A DNA stretch of 64,000 nucleotides from Neorhodopirellula pilleata (GTDB lineage Bacteria > Planctomycetota > Planctomycetia > Pirellulales > Pirellulaceae): positions 35,778-99,777 of the forward strand of contig NZ_SJPM01000012.1 in NCBI RefSeq assembly GCF_007859915.1, read 5' to 3'. A program made the position numbers and the translations under genes. Numbering within the stretch: the stretch's first letter is position 1; each line of letters starts with the position of its first letter. The notes under the pieces are model-generated. The model worked only from the letters and a program-made list of their open reading frames with translations. It was not told the origin of the DNA and made no database searches. This document shows positions 25,008-34,482 of the stretch, piece after piece.

Positions 25008-27493
25008 TCGTCGGATTCCCCGCTCGATTCATCGCCTGCGGCCTCACCGGAGCCCTTGCCAGAATCCTCTTTATCATCCGACTCGCCGTCGGCTTGGCGT
25101 TCGGTTTCGTTGTCGGATGTTTTTGCCTTGTTGGCCGCCGACTTTGCCGCATGCAGTTTTTGCATCGGGTTCTTTTTCTTTTCGTCCTTGAACAGTTTGA
25201 AACGTGACGGCTCGAGCCGAGGCGGCCAGTGATTATTGGAGACCTCGGTATCGGCGATCTCGCGTTTGGGGTCGATCTCTAATCGAGCGATCTTCTTTTC
25301 GGAAAGCAGCAGCTTCTGCACTTCGGAAGATTGATGACGCCAAATCTCGGCGGGCAGGACGATGTTCTCAGCCGTATTGTCGGCGTAATGAATCCGCATC
25401 GGTACGGGCATCACCAAACCGCCGATGTTGGATAACGTCACGACATAAAATTGAGTCGTCCGGCGTAACAAACGCCGCTCGTCTTTATCGAGACGATCTA
25501 GGAACTTTTGATAGGCTTTGCGGTCGGATTCCTCGACTCGATCTTCATCGTAGTCCGGCGAGTTATAAAAATCTTTCAATCCCGGTTGCCATTCGATGCG
25601 CTTGGGCAGGTTTTGATTTCGGTCTTCGGTGGGCGTCTTCTCTTTGGTGTCTTTCTCACGACGACGTCGTTCGGACGCTTCGTCAGGATCGCCCGTGTCA
25701 ATGACAAACAATTCGACTGACTTGATCGCGACATCGACGTGATCGGTGCTAAAGAACCATCCCCGCCAAAACCAATCCAAATCGGTGCCCGACGCATCCT
25801 CGATCGTTCGAAAGAAATCGGCAGGCGTGGGACGTTTGAATTTCCATCGGCGACAGTATTCGCGGAATGCAAAGTCAAATCGTTCGCGGCCCAGAACGGT
25901 CTCCCGCAGGATGTTCAGCGCCGCGGCGGGTTTGGCATAGGCGTTATTACCGAACTGCAAGATCTCTTCGCTTCCCGTCATGATCGGCCGCTGGTTGCCA
26001 CCACGCATGAACGGCACGATCTTTTCCGCCGGACCACGGGAGGACGGATAGTCGTCCTCCCATTCTTGTTCGGCGAGGAATTGCAGGAACGTGTTGAGCC
26101 CTTCGTCCATCCACGTCCATTGGCGTTCGTCACTGTTGACGATCATGGGGAAAAAGTTATGTCCGACCTCGTGGATGATCACGCTGATCAAGCCGTACTT
26201 GGTGGCTTTGGTGTACGTTCCGTCATCTTCGGGGCGAGGTCCGTTGAAACAGATCATCGGATATTCCATTCCGTAAACCGGTCCGTTGACGCTGATGGCG
26301 ACGTCATAAGGGTAGTCGAACGTGTAGCGACTGTAGACTTCGATCGTGTGGGCGATCGCCTCGGTCGAGTATTGACTCCACAGCGGTTCGGCTTCATTGG
26401 GATAGAATGACATCGCCGTTACGGTTCGTTCGCCGACGCGGACCGGCATGGCATCCCAAATGAACTTCCGACTGGCCGCCCAGGCAAAGTCGCGGACGTT
26501 TTTGGCTTCGAAACTCCAGGTTTTTTCGGCGACCTTTGAGTTCTTTTGATTCGAACGTTCTTTCGCGGCGTCTTCGTTCGCCTTGGCTTCCTTGGGAGTA
26601 ATGATGAAGGTCGGTTTGGTTTGGCCTTCGATTTCAGCGAGTCGTTCGATCCACTCGGGCTGGAGCACTTCTTGAGGGTTGCCCAATATGCCGGTCGCGG
26701 TCACGACCATATCATCGGGGACGGTGATGTCGACATGGTAATCGCCCAGTTCGAGGGTGAACTCACCACTGCCGATGAACTGCGCGTGTTGCCACCCGGT
26801 GTAATCGGTATAGGCGGCCATTCGCGGAAACCATTGTGCAATTTCGTAAATCGCCTCGCCGTGTTCCGAATCGTCGTCGCCGGTGAATATTTCATATCCG
26901 CCACGAGCCCGAATCACCGACGCGTCGACGATGTTGTAGTGATAGACAATACGAATCTCCGTTGATTCGCCGGGTGACAACGGTTCGGGCAGATCGACTC
27001 GCATCATCGTGTCGACGATCAGGTGCGTTAATTCGCTCTCTTGGTCGGTGCCGGGTTGCGTCACCGACTCAATCTCGTATCCGCCCTTGAAAGTCGTCTG
27101 CGCCAAAAGCGAATGCAGCGATTGAAACGACATCTGACCGTTCAAGCCGGGGGCGGTCCGTGATAGCACGGATACCGACTCGTTGCGAAATCGGTTTTGG
27201 TCTAATTGAATCCAAACGTACGGCAACGAATGAGGCGACTCGTTGTGGTAGGTGATTCGGCAGTCACCTTGAATCGATCGCTTCTCGTCGTCGAGCCGTA
27301 CGTCGATGTCGTAGTCGGCTCGCTGTTGCCAATAGAGCGGTCCAGGTGCCCCCGAAGCGGTACGGTAGACGCCGGGAGTGGGCAACCAATTCGTGATAGG
27401 AAAGAACAGGTCCTTGGAGTCGGTGTGCTTGAGGTTCGGCAGAGGCTGTCCCATGACGCGTTGCCCGACGACCGAGGTCAAAGCGAGCGTCAT
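25004..27493 (-). CDS. M1 family zinc aminopeptidase-like metallopeptidase, exported
   Basis: 829 residues from the ATG at 27493; a TTG at 27532 would add 13 residues, and the frame runs open to 27841 without family features. The start MTLALTSVVGQ...MGQP is a signal peptide. The catalytic core has the gluzincin motif HEVGHNFFPMIVNSDERQWT followed by MDEGLNTF, giving the two His and the downstream Glu of M1 peptidases. The substrate-side GxMEN-type motif reads YGMEYPMI. The C-terminal 100 residues are highly charged (EKKKNPMQKLHAAKSAANKAK, then a DE-rich end). It probably trims peptides outside the cytoplasmic membrane. It is coupled to the downstream DUF6702-like gene. Confidence 0.85.
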   Translation of the reverse strand: MTLALTSVVGQRVMGQPLPNLKHTDSKDLFFPITNWLPTPGVYRTASGAPGPLYWQQRADYDIDVRLDDEKRSIQGDCRITYHNESPHSLPYVWIQLDQNRFRNESVSVLSRTAPGLNGQMSFQSLHSLLAQTTFKGGYEIESVTQPGTDQESELTHLIVDTMMRVDLPEPLSPGESTEIRIVYHYNIVDASVIRARGGYEIFTGDDDSEHGEAIYEIAQWFPRMAAYTDYTGWQHAQFIGSGEFTLELGDYHVDITVPDDMVVTATGILGNPQEVLQPEWIERLAEIEGQTKPTFIITPKEAKANEDAAKERSNQKNSKVAEKTWSFEAKNVRDFAWAASRKFIWDAMPVRVGERTVTAMSFYPNEAEPLWSQYSTEAIAHTIEVYSRYTFDYPYDVAISVNGPVYGMEYPMICFNGPRPEDDGTYTKATKYGLISVIIHEVGHNFFPMIVNSDERQWTWMDEGLNTFLQFLAEQEWEDDYPSSRGPAEKIVPFMRGGNQRPIMTGSEEILQFGNNAYAKPAAALNILRETVLGRERFDFAFREYCRRWKFKRPTPADFFRTIEDASGTDLDWFWRGWFFSTDHVDVAIKSVELFVIDTGDPDEASERRRREKDTKEKTPTEDRNQNLPKRIEWQPGLKDFYNSPDYDEDRVEESDRKAYQKFLDRLDKDERRLLRRTTQFYVVTLSNIGGLVMPVPMRIHYADNTAENIVLPAEIWRHQSSEVQKLLLSEKKIARLEIDPKREIADTEVSNNHWPPRLEPSRFKLFKDEKKKNPMQKLHAAKSAANKAKTSDNETERQADGESDDKEDSGKGSGEAAGDESSGESDE

Positions 27494-27823
27494 AACGATC
27501 AGAATGAAACAGCGGTGAAGGTAACGAAACAAGACGTTGGCTCCGATCGGGCGAACTATTAGATATCCCAAAGTAGCAGGACAACGACGATCATAATCAA
27601 AGCCGTCGTTGTCGGGGACATGTTGTCCAAGAAGTCGGGGACGTGTTGTCGGGGAAACCGACTGTCGCTTTCGGAGTAATCCGCACGAACGCTCGCTCCA
27701 AACCGTACGGCATCCCCTCCGATCGTCAAATCCATGCTGACCTGACTCGGCGGAGTGGTTTTCCTGACAGGGGCCGAAAAAGGACGTCAGGGTTCGGTGC
27801 CGGTTTGAGCATAATGGGCCGTT

Positions 27824-28399
27824 ATGAACGCCTACATGCAACTGGTTCGAAGTTTCCGTGCCGCCGCGACATGCCTCCCTAAGTGTCGCGTTCTAGGTAG
27901 CTTCGCGTGCCTACTCGGATTTTCCGCTGTGTTGACTGCGTCGGAACGTACCTCGGCCCGGCAAACCTTTCGATTGACCGTTCCGGTGACTTCCAATGTG
28001 GCGGTACCGAACGTCGAGAGGGATGTCGAACATCTCGTTGAAGGCTCTGGAGAGTTTCCCGAGCACGTTTGGTCGCTTGAGAGCAATTCGCCCTCGGGCT
28101 TGGTCGCCGACTTCAGCGTCGCCACGGCGTTCACGCATCAGGACTACCCCTCGATCCAGCACGATGCCCGGTTGCGCGTGCGGATCGGGAACGCCACCGG
28201 ACTCGGGCAATGGACGGCGACCCAACAGGAAGACGCCACCGACCGAGAAGCCGGAGATCAGCGAGCGAACGTCCAAGTTCGTTCCGACGCTCCGGGGCGT
28301 GCTGCGGTGGCGCTGCAGGTCAGCATGATGGATGAGTTCCACTCGCTCGCTCAAGGCAGGTATAGCACGACCGTTGTCTGCACGATCTCGATGCCTTAG
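27824..28399 (+). CDS. exported hypothetical protein
   Basis: A 191-aa protein with a basic N-terminus and a hydrophobic core (VLGSFACLLGFSAVL) ending near TASERTSA, consistent with a signal peptide. The mature part is beta-rich (RQTFRLTVPVTSNVAV, ALQVSMMDEFHSLA, STTVVCTISMP) and resembles small planctomycete periplasmic proteins of unknown role. It is divergent from the M1 peptidase, with about 330 bp between the preferred starts and no motif I recognise there. Confidence 0.6.
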   Translation: MNAYMQLVRSFRAAATCLPKCRVLGSFACLLGFSAVLTASERTSARQTFRLTVPVTSNVAVPNVERDVEHLVEGSGEFPEHVWSLESNSPSGLVADFSVATAFTHQDYPSIQHDARLRVRIGNATGLGQWTATQQEDATDREAGDQRANVQVRSDAPGRAAVALQVSMMDEFHSLAQGRYSTTVVCTISMP

Positions 28400-28576
28400 C
28401 GCACGATGGCTCGGTTCCTCGTGGGAAATCGCGTTGAACCAATTAAAAATATCGGCCATCGGAACGCTAGTTCACCAAGACAGGTCAGGAACGGCTAAGA
28501 TAGATGTTGACGCTGACGATCGTCTGCGTCTTTGTTTCTAATTGGCCGTGTTTCTTAAACGTTGGAGATTGTTGCG

Positions 28577-29257
28577 ATGATTCCCCATGATCTTGTTCGA
28601 ACGTTATTTTTATTTGGATGCATTGGACTGGGTCCGATTGCCATTTTGGGCTGCTCGAAAGAGAAGATGGACGAACTGGTTGCCTCGGCAAAAGAAAAGA
28701 CCAATCAAATTACCGATGCGACGGCAACGATGAAGGAGCAAGTCAGCGGTGTCGCCGCGGGAGTTTCCGAGCAGGCTAGTCGCGTGATCGATCAAGTTGA
28801 AACGGTCCTTCCCGGAAGCGGTGAGATGGTCCTGCAACTCGATCAGCCTTTGACGCTATCGCGAGCCGAGTTGCAGATTGTCCGCGTCGATGCCGAGCGT
28901 CCGATTGTTCTGCAAGTCTTTTCGTATCCGACCGACAAGCCGATTGCGGATTACCCGGCGGTGATGTTGCGAGCCTTGAGTGAGCCGAGCGATTCGGTCT
29001 TCACCGACCCGAGCCCATGGTTCGATAAGCCATTGAGTTGTTCGGTTTTCATTCAAAAAACGCCGGAAGGTCCCATCTGGGCGACTCAACTTGGTGAAAG
29101 TATCGAGTTAACCCTTTCGGCTCACTCGGAAGATGCCAACATGGTTTCGGGCAAACTTGGAACCGGCACGTTGGCGGGCTCCGACGGTAGTTCGCTCACA
29201 CTCAGCGGCGGAACCATCACCGCGAAAAGGTTGCCCGTCGTCCGCGGAACTCTGTGA
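28577..29257 (+). CDS. lipoprotein of unknown function
   Basis: 226 residues from the ATG at 28577, with GGAG at 28563-28566; a TTG at 28562 is also in frame. The lipobox is AILGC with the Cys at residue 26. After it comes a helical, apolipoprotein-like segment (MDELVASAKEKTNQITDATA, SGVAAGVSEQASRVIDQV) and a beta-rich C-terminal half. No enzymatic motif is present. It is probably anchored in the periplasm. It stands alone between a secreted protein gene and the repeat cluster. Confidence 0.7.
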   Translation: MIPHDLVRTLFLFGCIGLGPIAILGCSKEKMDELVASAKEKTNQITDATATMKEQVSGVAAGVSEQASRVIDQVETVLPGSGEMVLQLDQPLTLSRAELQIVRVDAERPIVLQVFSYPTDKPIADYPAVMLRALSEPSDSVFTDPSPWFDKPLSCSVFIQKTPEGPIWATQLGESIELTLSAHSEDANMVSGKLGTGTLAGSDGSSLTLSGGTITAKRLPVVRGTL

Positions 29258-29411
29258 TCGCCGCCGGGATCGACCCCGACATTCCATAGATGGATCCGCC
29301 GCACTACCGCGTCGTCGATTGTGAGGATTCGCCCATTCTTGTGAGCCGATGGCGTTAGCCACGGGCCTCGAAGTGTGGCTTCTTCACAGTAAAGCCTGCG
29401 GCTAGCGGGCT

Positions 29412-29517
29412 GTTGATTTAGTCCTCATCGAAACCCGAAGCGTGAGCGAGGGATACATACAAAGTACTTAATGGCGCTCAATCCCTCGCTGACGCTTCGG
29501 GTTAGGATTAAATCAAC
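29412..29517. repeat. REP-A palindromic repeat, copy 2
   Basis: Nearly identical to copy 1 at 2402-2507, including the GTTGATTTAGTCCTCATCG arm and the central CATACAAAG.ACTTAATGG. The 120 bp before it (29290-29410) hold further small palindromes (GATGGCGTTAGCCACGGGCC) and no gene. Confidence 0.85.
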
Positions 29518-29533
29518 ACGCCGCTAGCGGCGT

Positions 29534-29997
29534 GTTGGTTTTGTTTGCATCGCAACCCGACACGTGAGTTTTGAATTTGCGATTTTTTTGTAACCCGCTG
29601 CGTGAGCTCGTCGTACCACACAAGTGCGTAGATTGATGCCGTTGCGTTTGAAACCTTGATTGGTTTTCGAGATGGACAGTTTTGTGGTCCAATTCAAGTT
29701 GCCCAGCGGAGCAAGGCAGAAGGACCCCTTCCAGAGGGAGGGGGTCATGGGAATCGTGGTACTCGTCAATCACCTAGAGAACCAGAGCACTGGGTGAACC
29801 ATCATTCGCCTGCCGAACTGAAAGTCCTGCCCACAGTTTTGTCGTCCTCACAAGACACGAGAGATGTGTGGTACAGTGAGCTTACGCTGCGGGTTGCGAA
29901 AAAAGCGCAACTTCAAAATGCGTGAGCGAGGGATACTTAAAAGAGAATGAATAGCGTTGAATCCCTCGCTCACGCTTCGGGTTACGATTCAATCAAC
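29534..29997. repeat. REP-A copy 3, split by a MITE
   Basis: The left arm, 29534-29568 (GTTGGTTTTGTTTGCATCGC, AACCCGACACGTGAG), and the remainder, 29921-29997 (CGTGAGCGAGGGATAC ... CGGGTTACGATTCAATCAAC), together make one REP-A unit. The break lies in the CGTGAG|CGAGG part of the arm. Confidence 0.7.
29569..29920. mobile_element. MITE with about 52-bp imperfect inverted ends, related to the IS at 50721
   Basis: The left end TTTTGAATTTGCGATTTTTT and the reverse complement of the right end TTTTGAAGTTGCGCTTTTTT continue into GTAACCCGC/GCAACCCGC, GAGCTC/AAGCTC and GTACCACAC. Identity is roughly 83% over about 52 bases. CGTGAG flanks both sides (29563-29568, 29921-29926) like a target duplication. 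There is no transposase inside. The right end is identical to the outer 22 bases of the IS at 50721, so that IS family probably mobilised it. Confidence 0.7.
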
Positions 29998-30114
29998 AGC
30001 TCGCTTGCGCCGTCGGATCACTAAATTTTCAGCCCACTAGCGCGGTTCTTGTCATACCGCTTTGCAGCGGTACTGATTTGCGAACGGGCTGTCGATCGAT
30101 CTGCCGGTCGGCCC

Positions 30115-31599
30115 CTAAGCCTTGGGTTCTTTGCGAAGTTGAATCCACTCGGTGTGGAAGGTGCCATCCTGGTCCGTTCTTTGGTAGGTATGGGCACCGA
30201 AATAATCTCGCTGTGCTTGCAACAAGTTTGCGGGTAGGCGCGCCATTCGATATCCGTCGTAGTAGCACAACGCGGTACTGAACGCCGGAACTGGGATGCC
30301 CATAATCGATGCCACCGCAACGACCTTGCGCCATTTTTCCTGAGCGTTCTCGACGGCTTTTTCGAAGTACTCGTCGAGCAACAGGTTCTCGAGATTGGCG
30401 TCCTTGTCGAACGCTTCTTTGATCCGGTCGAGGAACTGAGCCCGGATGATACAACCACCTCGCCATAATAACGCTGCGGCACCGTAGTCGAGTCCCCAAC
30501 CGTGTTCGGCCGAGGCGGCTTGCAGTTGAACAAAGCCCTGAGCGTAGGAGACGATCTTCGATGCGTACAAAGCCTGACGCACCGCTTCGACGAATTCCGC
30601 CCGATCACCGACGAGCGACTTGGCGATCGCTTGCATTTCGGGATTCGACGCCGCGGACGGACCGTTGAGCGTTTCGGAGGCGCGGACTCGAGCTTCCTTC
30701 TGGGCGGACAAACCGCGTGCGAACACGGCCGTCGTCACCAACGTGCTGGGCACGCCCAAATCGAGAGCGAGTTGGCTCATCCATTTTCCGGTTCCCTTGG
30801 CACCGGCGACGTCGAGAATCTTGTCGACCAAATGGCCGTCGCCTTGTTCATCTTTAACGCTGAAGATGTCTCGTGTGATCTCGATCAGATAGCTTTGCAG
30901 TTCGCCGGCGTTCCAAGCTTCAAAAACGTCGTAGAGTTCATCGTTGGTCAACCCGCCGAGTTCATGCAGCAATTGATAGGCTTCGCAGATCAACTGCATG
31001 TCACCATATTCGATGCCGTTGTGAACCATCTTGACGTAGTTGCCCGCGCCGCCGGCTCCGAGCCATTCGCAGCAGGGGATGTCGTCGTTGGGGCCGACCT
31101 TGGCGGCGATCGATTGGAACATTTCTTTGATGTGCGGCCACGCCTCGGCACTTCCGCCGGGCATGAGACTGGGGCCTTTCAACGCCCCCTCTTCACCCCC
31201 CGAAACGCCGCAACCGACGTACAGCAATCCGGCCGCTTCGACCTCCTTGACGCGTCGTTCGGTGTGCAAGTAATACTCGTTTCCGCCATCGATGATGATG
31301 TCGCCGGGTTCGCAATGTGGCAGCAATTGTTCAATCAATGCGTCTACAGCGGGACCAGCCTTGACGAGCATCATCAACTTGCGAGGCCGTTTGACGCTCT
31401 TGACAAACTCCTCGATCGTATGCGTTCCGACGAAGTTTTTGCCCTTGGCACGGCCTTCCATCAAATCGTCGACCTTGGACGTCGTGCGGTTGTAAACGGC
31501 GACTTTGTAGCCGCGGCTTTCCACGTTCAACGCCAAATTCTCGCCCATGACGGCCAAACCAATCAGCCCAAAGTCGCAATCACCGCTCATCGTATTCAT
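30115..31599 (-). CDS. gnd: 6-phosphogluconate dehydrogenase (decarboxylating)
   Basis: This enzyme converts 6-phosphogluconate to ribulose 5-phosphate and CO2 with NADP+ (oxidative pentose phosphate pathway, cytosolic). It has 494 aa, close to the family's usual 470-490. The N-terminal nucleotide loop is GLAVMGENLALNVESRGY. The substrate/catalytic motif is IIDGGNEYY, and the signature is GCGVSGGEEGALKGPSLMPG. The catalytic Lys region is GAGGAGNYVKMVHNGIEYGD, and the C-terminus has RAQRDYFGAHTYQR. An alternative start three codons in (31590) has the better-spaced GGA. The gene is monocistronic. Confidence 0.96.
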   Translation of the reverse strand: MNTMSGDCDFGLIGLAVMGENLALNVESRGYKVAVYNRTTSKVDDLMEGRAKGKNFVGTHTIEEFVKSVKRPRKLMMLVKAGPAVDALIEQLLPHCEPGDIIIDGGNEYYLHTERRVKEVEAAGLLYVGCGVSGGEEGALKGPSLMPGGSAEAWPHIKEMFQSIAAKVGPNDDIPCCEWLGAGGAGNYVKMVHNGIEYGDMQLICEAYQLLHELGGLTNDELYDVFEAWNAGELQSYLIEITRDIFSVKDEQGDGHLVDKILDVAGAKGTGKWMSQLALDLGVPSTLVTTAVFARGLSAQKEARVRASETLNGPSAASNPEMQAIAKSLVGDRAEFVEAVRQALYASKIVSYAQGFVQLQAASAEHGWGLDYGAAALLWRGGCIIRAQFLDRIKEAFDKDANLENLLLDEYFEKAVENAQEKWRKVVAVASIMGIPVPAFSTALCYYDGYRMARLPANLLQAQRDYFGAHTYQRTDQDGTFHTEWIQLRKEPKA

Positions 31600-31691
31600 T
31601 CCAAGTGTTTTTCGAAAAAAGCATTCTGAGGCCGGATTCTAAATGCTCAGCAAAAAACCGAAAGGGGGAACGCCCATCAGTGGCTTGACTG

Positions 31692-31806
31692 GTAGGCTGG
31701 GTCGAGGAGGGCTTTGACGACAAACACCCAGCAACCAAGTGTGGAAAAGCTGGCTTGAAAACGAGGAATGCCGGGTCTCCGCCGAAGCGGCTGCGACCCA
31801 GCCTAC
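31692..31806. repeat. REP-B repeat, copy 2 (inverted pair)
   Basis: GTAGGCTGGGTCGA at 31692-31705 faces the full inverted unit TGCCGGGTCTCC...GACCCAGCCTAC at 31769-31806. It lies in the gap between gnd and the hydrolase gene. Confidence 0.7.
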
Positions 31807-31821
31807 GGCGGAAGACCGGAG

Positions 31822-32760
31822 TTACGGGCGGTCGATCCACTCGTTGGCGGAATCGCTAACGTCGACGTTTTCTTTCAGAAACGTAACGATCTTCGGAATC
31901 GCGGTGGGTTCGTCGTTGATCAACGCGGCTCCGCTGAGGTTCGTCGATGGCAAGAATAGCTCGTATCCTGTCGCCACACCCCGGTTGAGCTTTTTCTTGA
32001 CGGTTTCGAGGCGGCTGCCGATTTTTTCAGCCTCCCGGCCTTGGGGGCTTGCCTTTCCGGCAAGGATCAAGGTCGGCAACCGAACCAAGTTGGGATCCTG
32101 CATCGGCGTGACCATCGCCATCCCGTTGAGGTTTTTTTCCGGCGAGACGTAAACGAGTGCCTTGACATCTTGCCCCTGTTTCATGCGTCCGACGCTGGGG
32201 ATCTTCCAATCAACCGACGCCCAATAGCCAGCCATGATCGCGCCCTCGCCGATGCCAACGAGTGACAAAGCATTGAGATTCAATCGGCCGGCGTTGTTTT
32301 CGGCTTTCAGGAACTGCTTCACTTCCTCGATGTCGTACCGAATGATCGCTTCGACGTCGCGCCGCCCCATCGTGGCGATATTGAAGTCCTGTTCGGTACC
32401 TCGCTCGTCCGTGTAGGTTTTGCTGGTCCCATGCCCACGGTATTCCAACGCAACGACGGCGAATCCGGATTCACGCAACGCCAAGAATAACTTCATGTAG
32501 GGTCCGGCTTGGCCCTTCCATTCATGAACCACGATCACCGGGACCGCTTTCTTGCCCTCTTTGGAAGGAAAATAAAACGCGTTGATTTTGACTTTGTCTT
32601 TGGTGGTCAACACTTCACGGCGTGGCGTCAACGCCGGATCCTCGGCCGGTTTGCGAACTCCCGGAGGTTGGGCCAATGCCGTCGATGCGACCGAAGCCCA
32701 TCCGATTGATGCGAACACGGCAACCACGATTAATCGAAAAAACATGGAACGAGCAAACAT
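31822..32760 (-). CDS. exported alpha/beta-hydrolase-fold protein lacking the catalytic serine
   Basis: 312 residues from the ATG at 32760; the frame is open 60 codons upstream. A signal peptide (MFFRLIVVAVFASIGWASVA...ALAQ) precedes a dienelactone-hydrolase-like fold: VPVIVVHEWKGQAGPYMKLF, VVALEYRGHGTS, LSLVGIGEGAIMAGYWA, LPTLILAGKASPQGR. The nucleophile elbow should read GxSxG but is G-I-G-E-G, so the serine is replaced by glycine. The protein may bind rather than cleave its ligand, or use another residue. No partner gene is coupled to it. Confidence 0.75.
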   Translation of the reverse strand: MFARSMFFRLIVVAVFASIGWASVASTALAQPPGVRKPAEDPALTPRREVLTTKDKVKINAFYFPSKEGKKAVPVIVVHEWKGQAGPYMKLFLALRESGFAVVALEYRGHGTSKTYTDERGTEQDFNIATMGRRDVEAIIRYDIEEVKQFLKAENNAGRLNLNALSLVGIGEGAIMAGYWASVDWKIPSVGRMKQGQDVKALVYVSPEKNLNGMAMVTPMQDPNLVRLPTLILAGKASPQGREAEKIGSRLETVKKKLNRGVATGYELFLPSTNLSGAALINDEPTAIPKIVTFLKENVDVSDSANEWIDRP

Positions 32761-33033
32761 CGGTTGAGTCAACATCGAAGCGGAAAACCCAAGAAGGTGA
32801 TTTCGGTATAGCATACTGACGAGTGGGGATCGTGTTCGAGAAACGGGGAACGCCCAAAGGCAAATCGGTTCGACGGGCGAACGTGCGTCCCAACCGATCT
32901 TGGCCATTTTAACCGATCCTCGGACGCTTTGCAGGCTCATTCGCTTGCGTCATGGCTGTCGACGACCGACAATCCAATCTCACCACTTTTCGATCTGAAT
33001 CGCTGATTCCACTTTTCTACCGTCTTGATTCTC

Positions 33034-34446
33034 ATGCTACCGCGAAACCTGACCATCGTTTGTATCGCGTTGGTCGTCTCGACCGCCTGTCATTTGCTAC
33101 ACCGCCGCACCAAGACCGCCATGATGGTGGGGGAAGCGATGGAGATGATCGATCGGTTTTATGTCGAACCGGTCGAAAGTCGCGACTTGATGATTGCGGC
33201 GATGAACGGGATGACTTCGAACCTCGACCAGCACAGCGAATACATTCCGCCGCAAGATTACCAAACCTTCCAGGACTCGATCCAGCAAGAGTTTGCCGGC
33301 ATCGGCATTTACGTCGATCAGCCCAACCCGGATGAACCGGTTCGAGTCATCACACCGTTGGTCGGATCACCGGCGCTGCGTGCAGGAATCCTGCCCGGGG
33401 ATGCGATTCTCAACGTCGACGGAGAAGACGTCTCGACGATGGACATTCGCGACGTCAGCTCTCGATTGCGAGGTCCGATCGGCACTACGGTGAAGCTGGA
33501 TCTGAAACGCGGCGATGAGAGCATCGACACCGCCGTGCAACGCGATCGTATCGAGATCGAATCAGTAATCGGCGACCACCGTGATGAGAACAGCAGTTGG
33601 GTCTACCGTTTGGAATCGAATCCTAACGTCGCTTACATCAAGATGACGAGCTTCGGTGACAAAACCGTCAACGAACTTCGCAGCGTCCTGATCGATTTGG
33701 ATAACCAATTCGATGCACTCGTACTGGATCTGCGCGGCAACGGAGGCGGCTTGTTGACCGCAGCAGTGGATGTCGCCGACATGTTCTTAAATAGCGGCAA
33801 GATCGTTTCGACAAAAACTCGCGGTGGCGTCTTGGAAGAGCAAGCCGTCGCAACCGAAGGCGTGTTGGTCGATTCCGATAAGCCGATGGCGATCTTGATT
33901 GATCAGGATTCGGCCAGCGCCAGTGAAATCGTGGCGGCGGCATTGCAAGACGCCGGTCGGGCGATCATCGGCGGCACCCGCAGTTTCGGCAAAGGCACCG
34001 TCCAGAACATTTTACCGTTGGAATACGGTCGCAGTGCGCTGCGCTTGACGGTGGCAAAATACTATCGACCGAGCGACCAAAATATCCACCGCGGCAAAGA
34101 CGACGGCGAAGACGACGTTTGGGGCGTGACACCTGATGAGGGCTTGGCCGTCGAGCTGGACCTCCCCCAACTACGACGCTTGATGATCCTACGTCAGGAA
34201 GCGTCGTTTCCATCGCTCAAGGGAATCGATCGTGAGGCGTTGCAACAAACCACCAACCCGGTCCCCGATGTGGACGCTGTTCCTACCGAAGACGGTATTC
34301 CAGCCGAAGATGAAGTTGTTCCAACGATTCCGATCGACGAAGACGTCCCGATCGCCGACGACGCCACCATCTGGGAACTCGACGAACCACTCAAACGCGT
34401 CGTCGAGCGAATGTTGACGACTCAGCAATCGCAACAAGCGGCATAG
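33034..34446 (+). CDS. C-terminal processing peptidase (S41, PDZ)
   Basis: 470 residues from the ATG at 33034; a TTG at 33025 is in frame. An N-terminal membrane anchor or signal (NLTIVCIALVVSTACHLL) precedes a PDZ domain (GIGIYVDQPN, LRAGILPGDAILNVDGEDV) and the S41 core. The catalytic Ser is in DQDSASASEIVAAAL and the Lys in GGTRSFGKGTVQ. The C-terminal 70 residues are acidic and Pro-rich. Such Ctp proteases degrade or mature envelope proteins in the periplasm by their C-termini. Confidence 0.88.
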   Translation: MLPRNLTIVCIALVVSTACHLLHRRTKTAMMVGEAMEMIDRFYVEPVESRDLMIAAMNGMTSNLDQHSEYIPPQDYQTFQDSIQQEFAGIGIYVDQPNPDEPVRVITPLVGSPALRAGILPGDAILNVDGEDVSTMDIRDVSSRLRGPIGTTVKLDLKRGDESIDTAVQRDRIEIESVIGDHRDENSSWVYRLESNPNVAYIKMTSFGDKTVNELRSVLIDLDNQFDALVLDLRGNGGGLLTAAVDVADMFLNSGKIVSTKTRGGVLEEQAVATEGVLVDSDKPMAILIDQDSASASEIVAAALQDAGRAIIGGTRSFGKGTVQNILPLEYGRSALRLTVAKYYRPSDQNIHRGKDDGEDDVWGVTPDEGLAVELDLPQLRRLMILRQEASFPSLKGIDREALQQTTNPVPDVDAVPTEDGIPAEDEVVPTIPIDEDVPIADDATIWELDEPLKRVVERMLTTQQSQQAA

Positions 34447-34482
34447 GTATGTTTGCGAAACTCTTGGCGAGTTTCGCCACCT

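Noticed and set aside
29513..29773. Short minus-strand frames within the MITE (81-86 codons)
   Set aside because: They overlap inverted ends and repeat arms, lack ribosome sites and match nothing; the interior of the MITE is non-coding.
30021..30608. 195-codon minus-strand frame overlapping gnd
   Set aside because: It lies in another frame of the clear gnd gene on the same strand, with no recognisable protein character; a codon-bias shadow.
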